Assembly (NCBI GenBank): GCA_014238905.1
Contig: JABAAE010000001.1
Span: 232,712-296,711, forward strand
DNA from: Planctomycetota bacterium
Lineage (GTDB): Bacteria; Planctomycetota; Planctomycetia; Pirellulales; Pirellulaceae
Length of the DNA stretch: 64,000 bases
Direction: 5' to 3'
Of the stretch, positions 1-8,214 are shown one piece after another. The stretch's first letter is position 1. The number at the start of each line of letters is the position of its first letter. The notes beneath the pieces were generated by a model, which saw only the letters and a program-made list of their open reading frames with translations, had not been told where the DNA came from and made no database searches. A program made the position numbers and the translations under genes.

Positions 1-338
1 GAAAACCCGTCTGCTGCAACACCCACCTTTCGAAAATGCCTCCTGTCTCGATGCGTATGGCAAAGGTGCAGCGGGCAACACTGGACCCCAACAAGATCTC
101 CGGCCGATGCGGCCGATTGAAATGTTGCCTGCGATATGAGTACGATACTTACGAAGAATTGCAAAAAGATCTACCTCCGATCGGTTCGGAAATCGTGACC
201 GAGAATGGCAAGGGAAGAGTCATCAATCTGGAGACACTAACCGGCCAACTCATCGTCGTTATGGAAGATCGGCGACGTGTGATGATTGATGCAACAGAGG
301 TCCTCACGATCACCAAGGTTGGCCCCGGAATCCTATAG
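1..338 (+). CDS. PSP1/RicT-like protein, C-terminal part (5' end outside window)
   Basis: This is the C-terminal part of a PSP1-domain protein of the RicT (YaaT) type. The reading frame is open from base 3, so the true start lies upstream. Visible hallmarks are a Cys-Cys pair followed by N-T-H-L, the stretch PVSMRMAKVQ, then the cysteine signature DPNKISGRCGRLKCCLRYE. The tail (LPPIGSEIVTENGKGRV) is the usual small beta-rich end of the family. In Firmicutes RicT belongs to an Fe-S-carrying complex that assists RNase Y and other RNA processes; the conserved cysteines fit such a role. The role in this organism is inferred only. It is followed 10 bp later by a Minf_1886-type gene, probably in one transcript. 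Confidence 0.85.
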   Translation, partial: KPVCCNTHLSKMPPVSMRMAKVQRATLDPNKISGRCGRLKCCLRYEYDTYEELQKDLPPIGSEIVTENGKGRVINLETLTGQLIVVMEDRRRVMIDATEVLTITKVGPGIL

Positions 339-348
339 AAGAACATGC

Positions 349-774
349 ATGTCTGACGACGCTTTTGCTATCTATAACTTACTAAAAGACGATCCGCGGT
401 ACCGGTTGGAAGCCTACCAGTTTGTGCGGGAGGCGCTGGCCTACGCTCAGGACACACTCCGAATGGGCCACGAATCAACTGGGGAGGTGATGGATCTCGA
501 AGGTGAAAAACCGATCCCGGAGCGACACCTAACAGGCCAAGATCTTTGTGAGGCGGTTCGCCAGTATTCGGTTGACCAATTTGGTTACCTTGCTCGGGTT
601 GTGCTTAAGTCATGGGGCATAGAGTCGACCGGCGATATTGGCAGCATCGTTTACAATTTGATTGGTATTGGGTGGATGAAGAAATCGGATACCGATCGCC
701 GTGATCATTTTGATGAGATCTTTGATTTCGAAGATGCATTTGAGAAGAATTTTCAGTTTTCACAGGAGGGCTAA
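349..774 (+). CDS. Minf_1886 family protein (planctomycete/verrucomicrobial conserved hypothetical)
   Basis: A 141-residue soluble protein. I recognise it as the conserved family restricted to Planctomycetes and Verrucomicrobia (Minf_1886 family). Signature stretches are FAIYNLLKDDPRYRLEAYQF near the N-terminus, HLTGQDLCEAVRQY in the middle, FGYLARVVLKSWGI, and IVYNLIGIGWMKKSDTDRR near the end. No catalytic motif or membrane segment is visible and the function is unknown. The ATG at 349 was chosen because the family begins a few residues before the FAIYNLL stretch. An in-frame upstream start at 286 would overlap the preceding gene by about 50 bases. Confidence 0.85.
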   Translation: MSDDAFAIYNLLKDDPRYRLEAYQFVREALAYAQDTLRMGHESTGEVMDLEGEKPIPERHLTGQDLCEAVRQYSVDQFGYLARVVLKSWGIESTGDIGSIVYNLIGIGWMKKSDTDRRDHFDEIFDFEDAFEKNFQFSQEG

Positions 775-901
775 CCCTGTGACCCAACGGCTATTGCAGT
801 GGTCAGCTCTAATGGAGTCGCTGTGATCAGATTGGAAATCCACGCGGTGAACCAGGCGACCAAACAGCCCTTTCTTGAGTTGTGGTGTAAGGACGACATT
901 G

Positions 902-1162
902 ATGCCAAGTAGAAAACCCGGAAGGCCGCATCCCAGCCGCAAGACTACGATCTCATCGTCTGATTCGTCTAAATCCGGTTCAACTGAGACCGGGAATCAA
1001 CCTGCCCAAAAAGAAGCAAAGGGATTCTCTGATCCTCCCAAGAACGGGCTGGCTACCGATCCCCCTCAAGCCAATCCCACCTTGGTTGTTGTTTGTGGAG
1101 TCCTGATGATCGGATGGCTGATTTGCCTCATGGTGATAGCGATCCTGAATCAATGGCGATGA
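902..1162 (+). CDS. Small tail-anchored membrane protein, hypothetical
   Basis: An 86-residue protein that I do not recognise. The first 55 residues are basic, Ser/Pro/Lys-rich and probably disordered. Residues about 60-82 form one hydrophobic membrane segment (LVVVCGVLMIGWLICLMVIA), leaving only a few residues after it, so it is likely tail-anchored with a cytoplasmic N-terminus. The ATG at 902 is preceded by AAGGA (889-893) with an 8-nt spacer. That supports this start over the in-frame TTG at 875. It may share a transcript with the two genes upstream, although 127 bp separate it from the Minf_1886 gene. Confidence 0.6.
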   Translation: MPSRKPGRPHPSRKTTISSSDSSKSGSTETGNQPAQKEAKGFSDPPKNGLATDPPQANPTLVVVCGVLMIGWLICLMVIAILNQWR

Positions 1163-1546
1163 AAGCATGGGAATGAAACCATGGGGAAATCGGGTTGCAA
1201 AAGAGTCGATTGGAAATGCCCTGCCGTCCGAACCGATCTCTTGGTGTTGCCTTTCCCTGTGCCCAGCAGAAGGGCGACCCCGTAGAAGCCAACCCAAATT
1301 CAACAACAGCTGGCGGAATCGACATCCGTGACAAGAATGAATTAGAAGACCTCTGCTGCAGCCAGAGAACGTATAGCAGATCAGCTCGACTAACAGAATT
1401 CGATGCCAGACACCGGCTAAAACACCAAGACCGAAGCGTCCGGATCAAAGTTTCAGAACCAAAGTTTCAGAACCAAAGTTTCAGAACCAAAGTTTCAGAA
1501 CCAAAGTTTCAGAACCAAATGCATCGCGCGACCCCCGATAGGCCGA
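1163..1546. other. Intergenic stretch between convergent genes
   Basis: No convincing gene. A long plus-strand open frame from 1195 runs antisense into the next gene, but it has no recognisable domain and contains the tandem repeat. The only structure seen is the 14-bp repeat array at 1447-1516. Confidence 0.5.
1447..1516. repeat. Tandem repeat, 14-bp unit x5
   Basis: Five perfect head-to-tail copies of aaagtttcagaacc, with no spacers. The array lies 31 bp beyond the stop codon of the minus-strand gene that ends at 1547. The unit length is not a multiple of three and the array is intergenic. Confidence 0.95.
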
Positions 1547-3175
1547 CTAGTTATCCAAAAATCCGTCCCCTGACACTTCGGCTTCACCTTCCTTCGAAGC
1601 TTCGTCGGGCTCGGGGGCAATCCCCAGCAAGCCTGCCAGTTTGTTGGCGGCCTGCTTTAACTGGCTTCGAATCACTTCGGTTTGTCCTTCCTCGGACCCG
1701 TCATCCTCAAAATTCATACCTGCTTCAGATGCTAAATCCGCTTCATTCAAGGCGCCCTTGATCTCACTCAATTTTTTCAGGGTTTCTCCCTTTGCCCAAC
1801 GCATCAATCCACTGGGGTCTGCAGGTGACCCAAAGGATCGGAAGAGACCACTACTGATCGTCTTAATGCGCCGTCTGGCGATTTCGATTCGATACGCTGG
1901 CAATTCCGCCAAGCCCCCGTCTTCGCTACCACCAAAACTGCTTCCACTTCGTCCCCCGCCCGAAGAACCACCTCCTGATCCACTGCTTGGACTCATGCCG
2001 CCCGCTCCTGGACTAGCACCGCCACCACTATCAGGACTCGCTCCACCAGCGCTACCGGTCAGACCACTGCGATCTCCTCCTCCGCCGGACGAACTGCTAC
2101 TGCCCGCACCCGATCTCTTACCACCACTGCTCACCGATCCGCCACTGATCTCAGCCGCTCTGGCTGCCAATATCGCAATTCTATTTTGGTGATAGTCAAG
2201 ATAACTCACTTCGTCAACGAGAACGTCGTGCATCAACTGAGCGACTGATTTACCAACAGCTTCCAATTTACCGGCATCGACGGAGGCAACCTTCAGCTTT
2301 GAAAATGCAATAGCCGCTTCTAGCCTGGTCCAATAGGAAATAGCTGGATCGGTGATCAGCTTCGCAATAGCATCGGCATCCGCGGCGGCGCCATAAAGAC
2401 CGATGACTTTGACAGCCTGCCGCTGCATGGCCGCAAAAAGCTCCGCCGCCAAACCAGCTGGCATGGGGCCCATTAGAGCATCAAGAACCGATTTCACTTG
2501 GGTTCGCTGCTCCGCTGGTATGAATAGCTGTTGTGCATCGAGGCTGGCAATCCGGACAATTCCTCGAAACGCTCCATACTTCAAGTACTGTAATTTCGAA
2601 TCACTCAGCTTTTGATACTGAGCCAAGAGGAAAGGCAGGACTTCACGATAGGGCCGAGGTGGAGTCGACCGGTCTTTTCCAGCCACTTCATCCAAATCAC
2701 CCAACATGATCAAGGCGTTGTAACGAACCGCCGGGTGGAAATTACCATCGACAATCTTGGAAAGTTCAGGAAAGAAAATATCCTTGATCAGAAAAGCTCG
2801 AATGCCGGGATTCCGGATACTTCGCGAAAACTCCTTCATGATGGCTTGCCGCTTATTCGGCAAATCTTTCAATGAATCGCGATCGTACCGAGTTAGCTCT
2901 GGAATCGTGACTTTCTCATAGTAGGCCTGAAACATAGGGTTGGACTGCCCCTTGAGAAACACACTGCGTTTGTTAGCAGCCTGTTCACTTTTTCGTCGCC
3001 GCAATTCAGCTGCCGCCTTTTTGGGGTCTCCGCTGATTGCCGGCTCGTTTTGAATTTGTTTAATGTCGAACTGAGGAGCCAATGGAAGAACTTCATAATC
3101 TTGGGCATCCCCGGACTGCATCGTCCAAGTTGCACAAAAAAAAGTAACCACGATTAACGGAAAACTGCCTCGCAT
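1547..3175 (-). CDS. Secreted alpha-helical (HEAT-like) protein with Gly/Ser-rich linker, hypothetical
   Basis: A 542-residue exported protein of unknown function. Residues 1-25 form a signal peptide (MRGSFPLIVVTFFCATW, then a polar region with ...SGDAQ). Residues about 50-340 are all-helical with HEAT-like alternation of amphipathic helices. Residues about 342-420 are almost entirely Gly and Ser, with a few Pro/Asp/Arg. A helical domain follows to the C-terminus and ends in an acidic tail. The ATG at 3175 was chosen because GGAGAGG sits 4-5 nt upstream and the signal peptide then begins normally; an in-frame ATG at 3241 would put 22 basic residues in front of it. The layout suggests two helical modules joined by a flexible tether in the periplasm. 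Confidence 0.7.
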   Translation of the reverse strand: MRGSFPLIVVTFFCATWTMQSGDAQDYEVLPLAPQFDIKQIQNEPAISGDPKKAAAELRRRKSEQAANKRSVFLKGQSNPMFQAYYEKVTIPELTRYDRDSLKDLPNKRQAIMKEFSRSIRNPGIRAFLIKDIFFPELSKIVDGNFHPAVRYNALIMLGDLDEVAGKDRSTPPRPYREVLPFLLAQYQKLSDSKLQYLKYGAFRGIVRIASLDAQQLFIPAEQRTQVKSVLDALMGPMPAGLAAELFAAMQRQAVKVIGLYGAAADADAIAKLITDPAISYWTRLEAAIAFSKLKVASVDAGKLEAVGKSVAQLMHDVLVDEVSYLDYHQNRIAILAARAAEISGGSVSSGGKRSGAGSSSSSGGGGDRSGLTGSAGGASPDSGGGASPGAGGMSPSSGSGGGSSGGGRSGSSFGGSEDGGLAELPAYRIEIARRRIKTISSGLFRSFGSPADPSGLMRWAKGETLKKLSEIKGALNEADLASEAGMNFEDDGSEEGQTEVIRSQLKQAANKLAGLLGIAPEPDEASKEGEAEVSGDGFLDN

Positions 3176-3951
3176 TTTGCCTCTCCGAATTCTCTCTTTG
3201 AACGTACTTGTTTTTCGCCTTGCCAATGATGTCTGTTGCATTCATAAAAAATGGCAAGGCTTGCCAGGGCTTTGTCAGCCCGTCGTTTCATTTTTTAAAC
3301 CGGCTCTTGCAAACCGACCAGGGACGCAATCGGCAATCCCCCTGAAGTGATTCAGTCGATCGAATCAGGTGAGGAGAGCGTCGCTCCCTTCAATCGGTCT
3401 GATCATCACGATCACTGCGTTCCGAAAAGTTCACGCCACCAGCCCGCTACAGCCTGATCACATCGTTCTTCAATATATAGACTATTTCAAAAGGAGTCGT
3501 CTATCAGGTCAGAATACTCGCAGTTTACGGAAATTGTCAATTTCGACGTCCTTTGAATCCAATTCTGTGGTAAGCCGCTGCTCGGAAACGTCATATTCGG
3601 ATCAAACCGAACAAATAGCGACTGGAATGCCCACCAGCTGAATCAGGTTCTCACTCCCCCCGGGAGCAGGAATATCAGCGGGTTATCGGTCCCTCCAGTC
3701 CGTCCTCGGCTGAGTGTCATCGGCACCACACTCGATCATTGGAAACCCAAGCATTCCAAGCCCAAGCCGGCTTTGGACGCCCAGAAGGTGTGGGATGACT
3801 TTCGGATCCCCGTCGATTTTTGAAAAACTGCTATTCGGGTCTTTTCTGGAAAACCTCATACTATTGAATCGAACAACAACGCAGTCGCCGCATTGCGATA
3901 ATGACGATAACCGATCGTCTTGAATTAAAGGCGGACCCAGAAAGGTAGCCA
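3176..3951. other. Long intergenic region, no gene recognised
   Basis: About 780 bp between divergent genes. Short open frames exist on both strands but none has a family signature. An interrupted palindrome, TGGCAAG-g-CTTGCCA at 3252-3266, lies about 77 bp upstream of the minus-strand start codon and could be an operator. Promoters for both flanking genes are presumably here, but I could not place them with confidence. Confidence 0.4.
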
Positions 3952-4587
3952 ATGTCGGGAATGATAATCATCCTGTTGATGAGTCCACTGATCCAGGAAA
4001 AACCAATCGGTAAACAAACCAAACGGCCAACGGAATCCCTTCAGCCCCCCTCCGCTATCCCGACCAGCCAAAAACAAGACAAGTCCGCCTCGCCGGCACC
4101 TGCTTCCAAACCGGTAAAAAAACGGCCCTCCAGCCAAGATGAGCGTTCTTTTGCTGTCGATGAAATAAGTAAAATCCGGGATAGGATTGGTATCAAGCTC
4201 TTTCCCACACCGGGCGGAGACCAGAATTTTCAACAACAAATTGACCGGTTACTAAGAAATCCCACCCATCAGCGCACGCCAAATCAGAATCCAACTTTGG
4301 CCAATCAACCGCCTCGGCCGGCAATCGCTCCCAATCCAGTCCTTCAACCACCCGGCACAACTGGTTTAATCCCGCTGATGCAACCTGGTCATGGCAACCT
4401 GTCGAAAGCAGGTCATCTCAGCCAGACCATGCAGTCCATTGCGAATTCGATTGAGAATCTTGACAAAGCCGCACTCGAATTAGAAAAACAGGGAAATTTT
4501 GATCAATCAGAGGTCTTGAGAAAGCTCTCCCGAAAAATTCGCAAACATTGGCAACGATTAACCGGGTATAATCTCCGAGATAATTGA
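3952..4587 (+). CDS. Proline-rich protein with C-terminal helical segment, hypothetical
   Basis: A 211-residue protein that I do not recognise. It starts with a short hydrophobic stretch (MIIILLMSPLI), perhaps a weak signal anchor. A Pro/Gln/Lys-rich low-complexity region (about residues 20-65) follows, then a short helical block (VDEISKIRDRIGIKLFP), a second Pro/Asn-rich linker and a C-terminal helical region of about 60 residues that could form a coiled coil (about 150-205). AAAGGTAG just before the ATG at 3952 supports this start. It is the first gene before the secretion/pilus locus and reads in the same direction 131 bp upstream of the first ATPase, so an accessory role is possible but unproven. 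Confidence 0.55.
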   Translation: MSGMIIILLMSPLIQEKPIGKQTKRPTESLQPPSAIPTSQKQDKSASPAPASKPVKKRPSSQDERSFAVDEISKIRDRIGIKLFPTPGGDQNFQQQIDRLLRNPTHQRTPNQNPTLANQPPRPAIAPNPVLQPPGTTGLIPLMQPGHGNLSKAGHLSQTMQSIANSIENLDKAALELEKQGNFDQSEVLRKLSRKIRKHWQRLTGYNLRDN

Positions 4588-4718
4588 CAATTTCCACTTG
4601 TTTGAATCAGAATAGGGGCTCAGAAAAAGTAAACTTCTCCTAAGGATGGGCGCTTTAGACTTTTTTGTTGTTCCCCATCGCCGCGTCTCTTCACTCATTT
4701 TTAATACTGGAGCATTGA

Positions 4719-6443
4719 ATGGCTTCGACTATTCCGGGCTTTGCCGACATTCTTATTCGCCGCAAGACGATAAGTATCGATCAGTTCAATGAAGCTGATC
4801 AAGTCGCTCGTGATACCTCGACTACCCCGGAAGAATCACTAGTCAAACTGGGGTATGCCACCTCAGACGAGGTGATGAGGGCGATCGCCGAAGAGCATCG
4901 AGTAGAATTTATCGATATTGCTCGTACAAAAATTCCCGATGACATTATTCAACTGGTACCGGAATCGGTAGCCCGTGAAAACAGTGTGATTCCAGTGGAT
5001 GAACATGATGGCATTCTCCGGGTAGCTATCAGTAATCCATCGGATGTGGATACGATTGAGAAGCTCCGATTTATCCTCAATCGCGACGTCAAGATCTCCT
5101 TGGCACCACGCGATAGTATCCTTGAATCGATCAACCGTCTCTATGGCCAGATCGAGGGTGAATCGGCTGACTCCATCCTGCAGGAATTCACCGACACCGC
5201 AATTGACTTTACCGAGACCGAAGAAGGGGAATTCACTGATGATGATGGCATCGTCGATGAAAACAGTGCTCCAGTGGTCAAATTGGTCCAATTAATGATC
5301 CAGGAGGCGGTGCAACTGCGGGCCTCCGATATTCACGTGGAGCCGTTTGAAGACCGGGTGAGGATCCGTTATCGAATTGATGGCATCCTGCATGAAAGAG
5401 ACAGTCCTCCGCGGCGTCTACTCGGTCCACTTTTGTCGAGAATCAAGATTATCTCCAAGATTGATATCGCCGAGAGACGTCGTCCTCAAGATGGCCGAAT
5501 CAAGATTACCGCTGGTGAAAAAGAGCTCGATTTGCGTGTCAGTGTAATCCCGACCAATCACGGCCAATCGGTGGTTATGCGGCTTTTGGACCCTGACAAC
5601 ATCAAGGTCGGCATTCGACAACTTGGTTTCAGCGAGAAAAACTTCAACCAGTTTCAGGGACTCATCAAACGGCCTAATGGGATCGTTTTGGTAACCGGAC
5701 CGACCGGTTCTGGCAAGACCACGACACTTTACGCCGGCCTGAGTGCCCTCAATCGTCCTGACCGAAAGATCATCACTGCCGAGGATCCGGTGGAATACTA
5801 TCTGCCTGGCATTAATCAGGTTCAAGTGAATCATAAGATTGGGCTGGACTTTTCTCGGATCATTCGGTCGATGCTACGTCAGGCCCCCAATATTATCCTG
5901 GTCGGGGAAATGAGAGACGCAGAGACCGCATCGATCGGAATCGAGGCATCTTTGACTGGACACTTAGTTTTCAGTACTCTTCACACGAACGATGCGCCCA
6001 GTGCTGTGACAAGAATGGTCGATATGGGTGTCCCAGGCTATTTGGTCGCGAGTAGCGTGATTGCGATCATGGCACAGCGACTGGTCCGGACGATCTGTCC
6101 GAAATGCCGTCAAAAATACAAGCCAAGTGATGAGGTTCTCGAGGCAGCGGGATTCACCGAAGAACAGCTGGCTAACGCCACCTTTATGCGTGGAAAAGGA
6201 TGTAATGCCTGTAATAAATCGGGCTTTAAGGGCCGAATCGGTATTTACGAGCTCATGGTGGTGGGAGGCAAAATTCGCGAAAAGATCTTCGCCGGTGCGA
6301 ATACAACTGAAATCCGGGAACTCGCCATCGAACTGGGTATGGACACGCTTTACATGGATGGAATGGAAAAAGTCCTCAAGGGTATCACCACCTTGGACGA
6401 GGTTTATCGCGTCGCGAAAAAGACCGAACAGGATACCCATTAA
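4719..6443 (+). CDS. GspE/PilB-type secretion ATPase, paralog 1
   Basis: A 574-residue hexameric cytoplasmic ATPase that would power pseudopilin assembly. The N-terminus (about 1-150) matches the MshEN/T2SSE_N type found in PilB and GspE. The motor domain has Walker A GPTGSGKTTT (about residue 327), an Asp box with EDPVEYY, Walker B IILVGEMRD (about 391) and a His box TGHLVFSTLHTND. A tetracysteine zinc module, CPKC (about 460) and CNAC (about 495), is typical of GspE/PilB and absent from PilT. GGAG lies 9 nt before the ATG at 4719. A second ATPase of nearly identical length and architecture follows at 8215, with pilT between them. Which one drives extension cannot be told from sequence. Confidence 0.92.
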   Translation: MASTIPGFADILIRRKTISIDQFNEADQVARDTSTTPEESLVKLGYATSDEVMRAIAEEHRVEFIDIARTKIPDDIIQLVPESVARENSVIPVDEHDGILRVAISNPSDVDTIEKLRFILNRDVKISLAPRDSILESINRLYGQIEGESADSILQEFTDTAIDFTETEEGEFTDDDGIVDENSAPVVKLVQLMIQEAVQLRASDIHVEPFEDRVRIRYRIDGILHERDSPPRRLLGPLLSRIKIISKIDIAERRRPQDGRIKITAGEKELDLRVSVIPTNHGQSVVMRLLDPDNIKVGIRQLGFSEKNFNQFQGLIKRPNGIVLVTGPTGSGKTTTLYAGLSALNRPDRKIITAEDPVEYYLPGINQVQVNHKIGLDFSRIIRSMLRQAPNIILVGEMRDAETASIGIEASLTGHLVFSTLHTNDAPSAVTRMVDMGVPGYLVASSVIAIMAQRLVRTICPKCRQKYKPSDEVLEAAGFTEEQLANATFMRGKGCNACNKSGFKGRIGIYELMVVGGKIREKIFAGANTTEIRELAIELGMDTLYMDGMEKVLKGITTLDEVYRVAKKTEQDTH

Positions 6444-6907
6444 AACCGGCAAATCATTGTGTCAATTGCCAAAAAAGCAGGGTTTCATTGGATCATTTGG
6501 GGAGTATTCAGCGTCGCAGTACCAGTGAACTAACGATCCTCCAAGCAGGCAAAGCTCGTTTTTTTATCGCTCCATCATCGTGATTGCGATTTCACCCGTG
6601 AGGACCTAAGCCTATATTACCAAAACACTTACGTGTTTCATTTCACTTCGGTGGCGAAAAACGCCTAGTGAACCAATCGTAGGGTGTTTTAGGTCAATTG
6701 CTGGATTCTTTTGGAAATACTGAGATAATGTACGTATTCCCTTCACCTCTTCCTTTTCCTTTTCACCTCCCGGCCCACAGCCATTCGGAAAACCAACTTC
6801 CGAACAATAGCGATTAAAAACCGACGGGACAGTTGGTTTTTGGAACTTCGCTAAACGAGCTTTCATCACCTATCGACCTTGTTGGTCAAACAGGAGCAAC
6901 GCCAAAG
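6444..6907 (+). other. Leader/intergenic region upstream of pilT
   Basis: 464 bp without a recognisable gene. It contains the pseudoknot-capable element described at 6784-6840, a small hairpin (AAACAC/GTGTTT around 6623-6640) and a pyrimidine-rich stretch near 6740-6770. It probably carries the promoter and 5' untranslated region of pilT. Confidence 0.4.
6784..6840 (+). promoter_or_regulatory. Pseudoknot-capable leader element before pilT
   Basis: A perfect 7-bp stem, TTCGGAA (6784-6790) with TTCCGAA (6798-6804), encloses the loop AACCAAC. That loop is exactly complementary to GTTGGTT at 6832-6838, so an H-type pseudoknot can form. Alternatively AAAACCAAC (6789-6797) can pair over 9 bp with GTTGGTTTT (6832-6840), which is followed by another T and would compete with the first stem. 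It lies 68 nt before the pilT start. A regulatory role is inference. Confidence 0.35.
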
Positions 6908-8029
6908 ATGGCCCAAACAGTTTTAATCGATAAGCTTCTGCAGGCCTGTGTGAAGCAGGGTGCCAGTGACATCCACATTACAGTCGGTCAACCACCGGTG
7001 TTTCGCCTCCATGGGCGCATGCGGAAACTGGAAACCAAGGTTTTGGATGCGGACGACACCGTTTCCCTGATGAAAAGCATTGCCCCAGAACGTTGTCAAC
7101 GGGAACTCCAAGAAGCGGGAAGCGCCGACTTCGGATTCGCTTTTGCGGACATGGCTCGGTTTCGTGTCTCCATTTTCAAGCAACGTGGCAACATTGCCAT
7201 GGTATTGCGACAGATCCCTAACGATATGCTCACGCCAGAGCAATTGGGTTTGCCTGACGTCCTCAACAAACTCGTCATGCGACCACGGGGATTGTTCCTG
7301 GTCACCGGCCCAACTGGATCAGGTAAAAGTACGACGCTGGCGAGCCTGGTCAATTTCATCAACGAGACCCAAGACCATCACATCATTACAATCGAAGACC
7401 CGATCGAATTCTACCACTACCACAAAAAGTCGACTGTCAATCAGCGCGAAGTCGGTGTTGATGTCCCCAGTTTTTCAGAAGCGATTCGGCGAGCGTTGCG
7501 TCAGGATCCCGATGTCATCCTGGTCGGTGAGCTCCGAGATCTGGAAACCATCGAAGCGGCCATTTCCGCCGCGGAAACCGGCCACGTCGTTTTTGGCACC
7601 CTGCACACCAATAGTGCTCAGGGAACGGTCAACCGAATCATTGATGCTTTTCCAGGGAATCTGCAGGATCAGATTCGAACCCAGTTATCCACGACGCTGA
7701 TTGGAGTATTGGCACAAACCTTGTTGCCCAAGATCTCCGGAGGTCGTTGCGCTGCCTATGAAACTCTGGTCGTGACCCCGGGCGTGGCCAACCTCATCCG
7801 AGAAAACAAGACCTTCCGTATTAATTCTGCGATACAAACCGGTGCCAAGTTTGGCATGAACTTGATGGACGATTCGCTATTTGATCATTGGGTCGAAGAA
7901 CGCGTCGCGATGGAGGACGTACTGGGCAAAGCACAGGACCCCGATAGCTTGGCCAAACGAATTGCCAACGCTCGCAGGGCGATGATGGAAGACATACCTG
8001 AAGAAGAAGAACTCGAAGAAATAGAATAA
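6908..8029 (+). CDS. pilT: PilT-type retraction ATPase
   Basis: A 373-residue twitching-motility/retraction ATPase. The N-terminal PAS-like domain (QGASDIHITVGQPPVFRLHG) is followed by Walker A GPTGSGKST (about residue 134), an Asp box EDPIEFY, Walker B VILVGELRD, a His box TGHVVFGTLHTN and the PilT-specific C-terminal signature SAIQTGAKFGMNLMDDSL. The tetracysteine zinc module of PilB/GspE is absent, as expected for PilT. The ATG at 6908 gives the canonical N-terminus; a longer in-frame start at 6833 would add 25 unconserved residues. The protein ends in a very acidic tail. Its presence implies that the locus can disassemble as well as build a pilus, which favours a type IV pilus function over pure secretion. 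Confidence 0.92.
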   Translation: MAQTVLIDKLLQACVKQGASDIHITVGQPPVFRLHGRMRKLETKVLDADDTVSLMKSIAPERCQRELQEAGSADFGFAFADMARFRVSIFKQRGNIAMVLRQIPNDMLTPEQLGLPDVLNKLVMRPRGLFLVTGPTGSGKSTTLASLVNFINETQDHHIITIEDPIEFYHYHKKSTVNQREVGVDVPSFSEAIRRALRQDPDVILVGELRDLETIEAAISAAETGHVVFGTLHTNSAQGTVNRIIDAFPGNLQDQIRTQLSTTLIGVLAQTLLPKISGGRCAAYETLVVTPGVANLIRENKTFRINSAIQTGAKFGMNLMDDSLFDHWVEERVAMEDVLGKAQDPDSLAKRIANARRAMMEDIPEEEELEEIE

Positions 8030-8214
8030 TTCCATGGAAGCGGCAAACCGCTTTGATGGCTGAAAACTGATCAACTGAAATTTAGATCGTTCAATATTTT
8101 TTAAAACGATAACACGTCAACCCTGCATTCAAACACGATCCGATGAAAATCGATTCTCTGTGAATCCGCTTTTGCGTCGGGTGGCCATCAAAAGAAAGCA
8201 CTTGGAGCACATCA

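Noticed and set aside
1195..1761. 188-codon plus-strand open frame
   Set aside because: It runs antisense into the secreted helical protein, includes the 14-bp repeat and has no family signature.
1641..2192. Proline-rich plus-strand open frame
   Set aside because: It is the reverse complement of the Gly/Ser-rich linker of the minus-strand gene; the Pro-rich composition follows from that.
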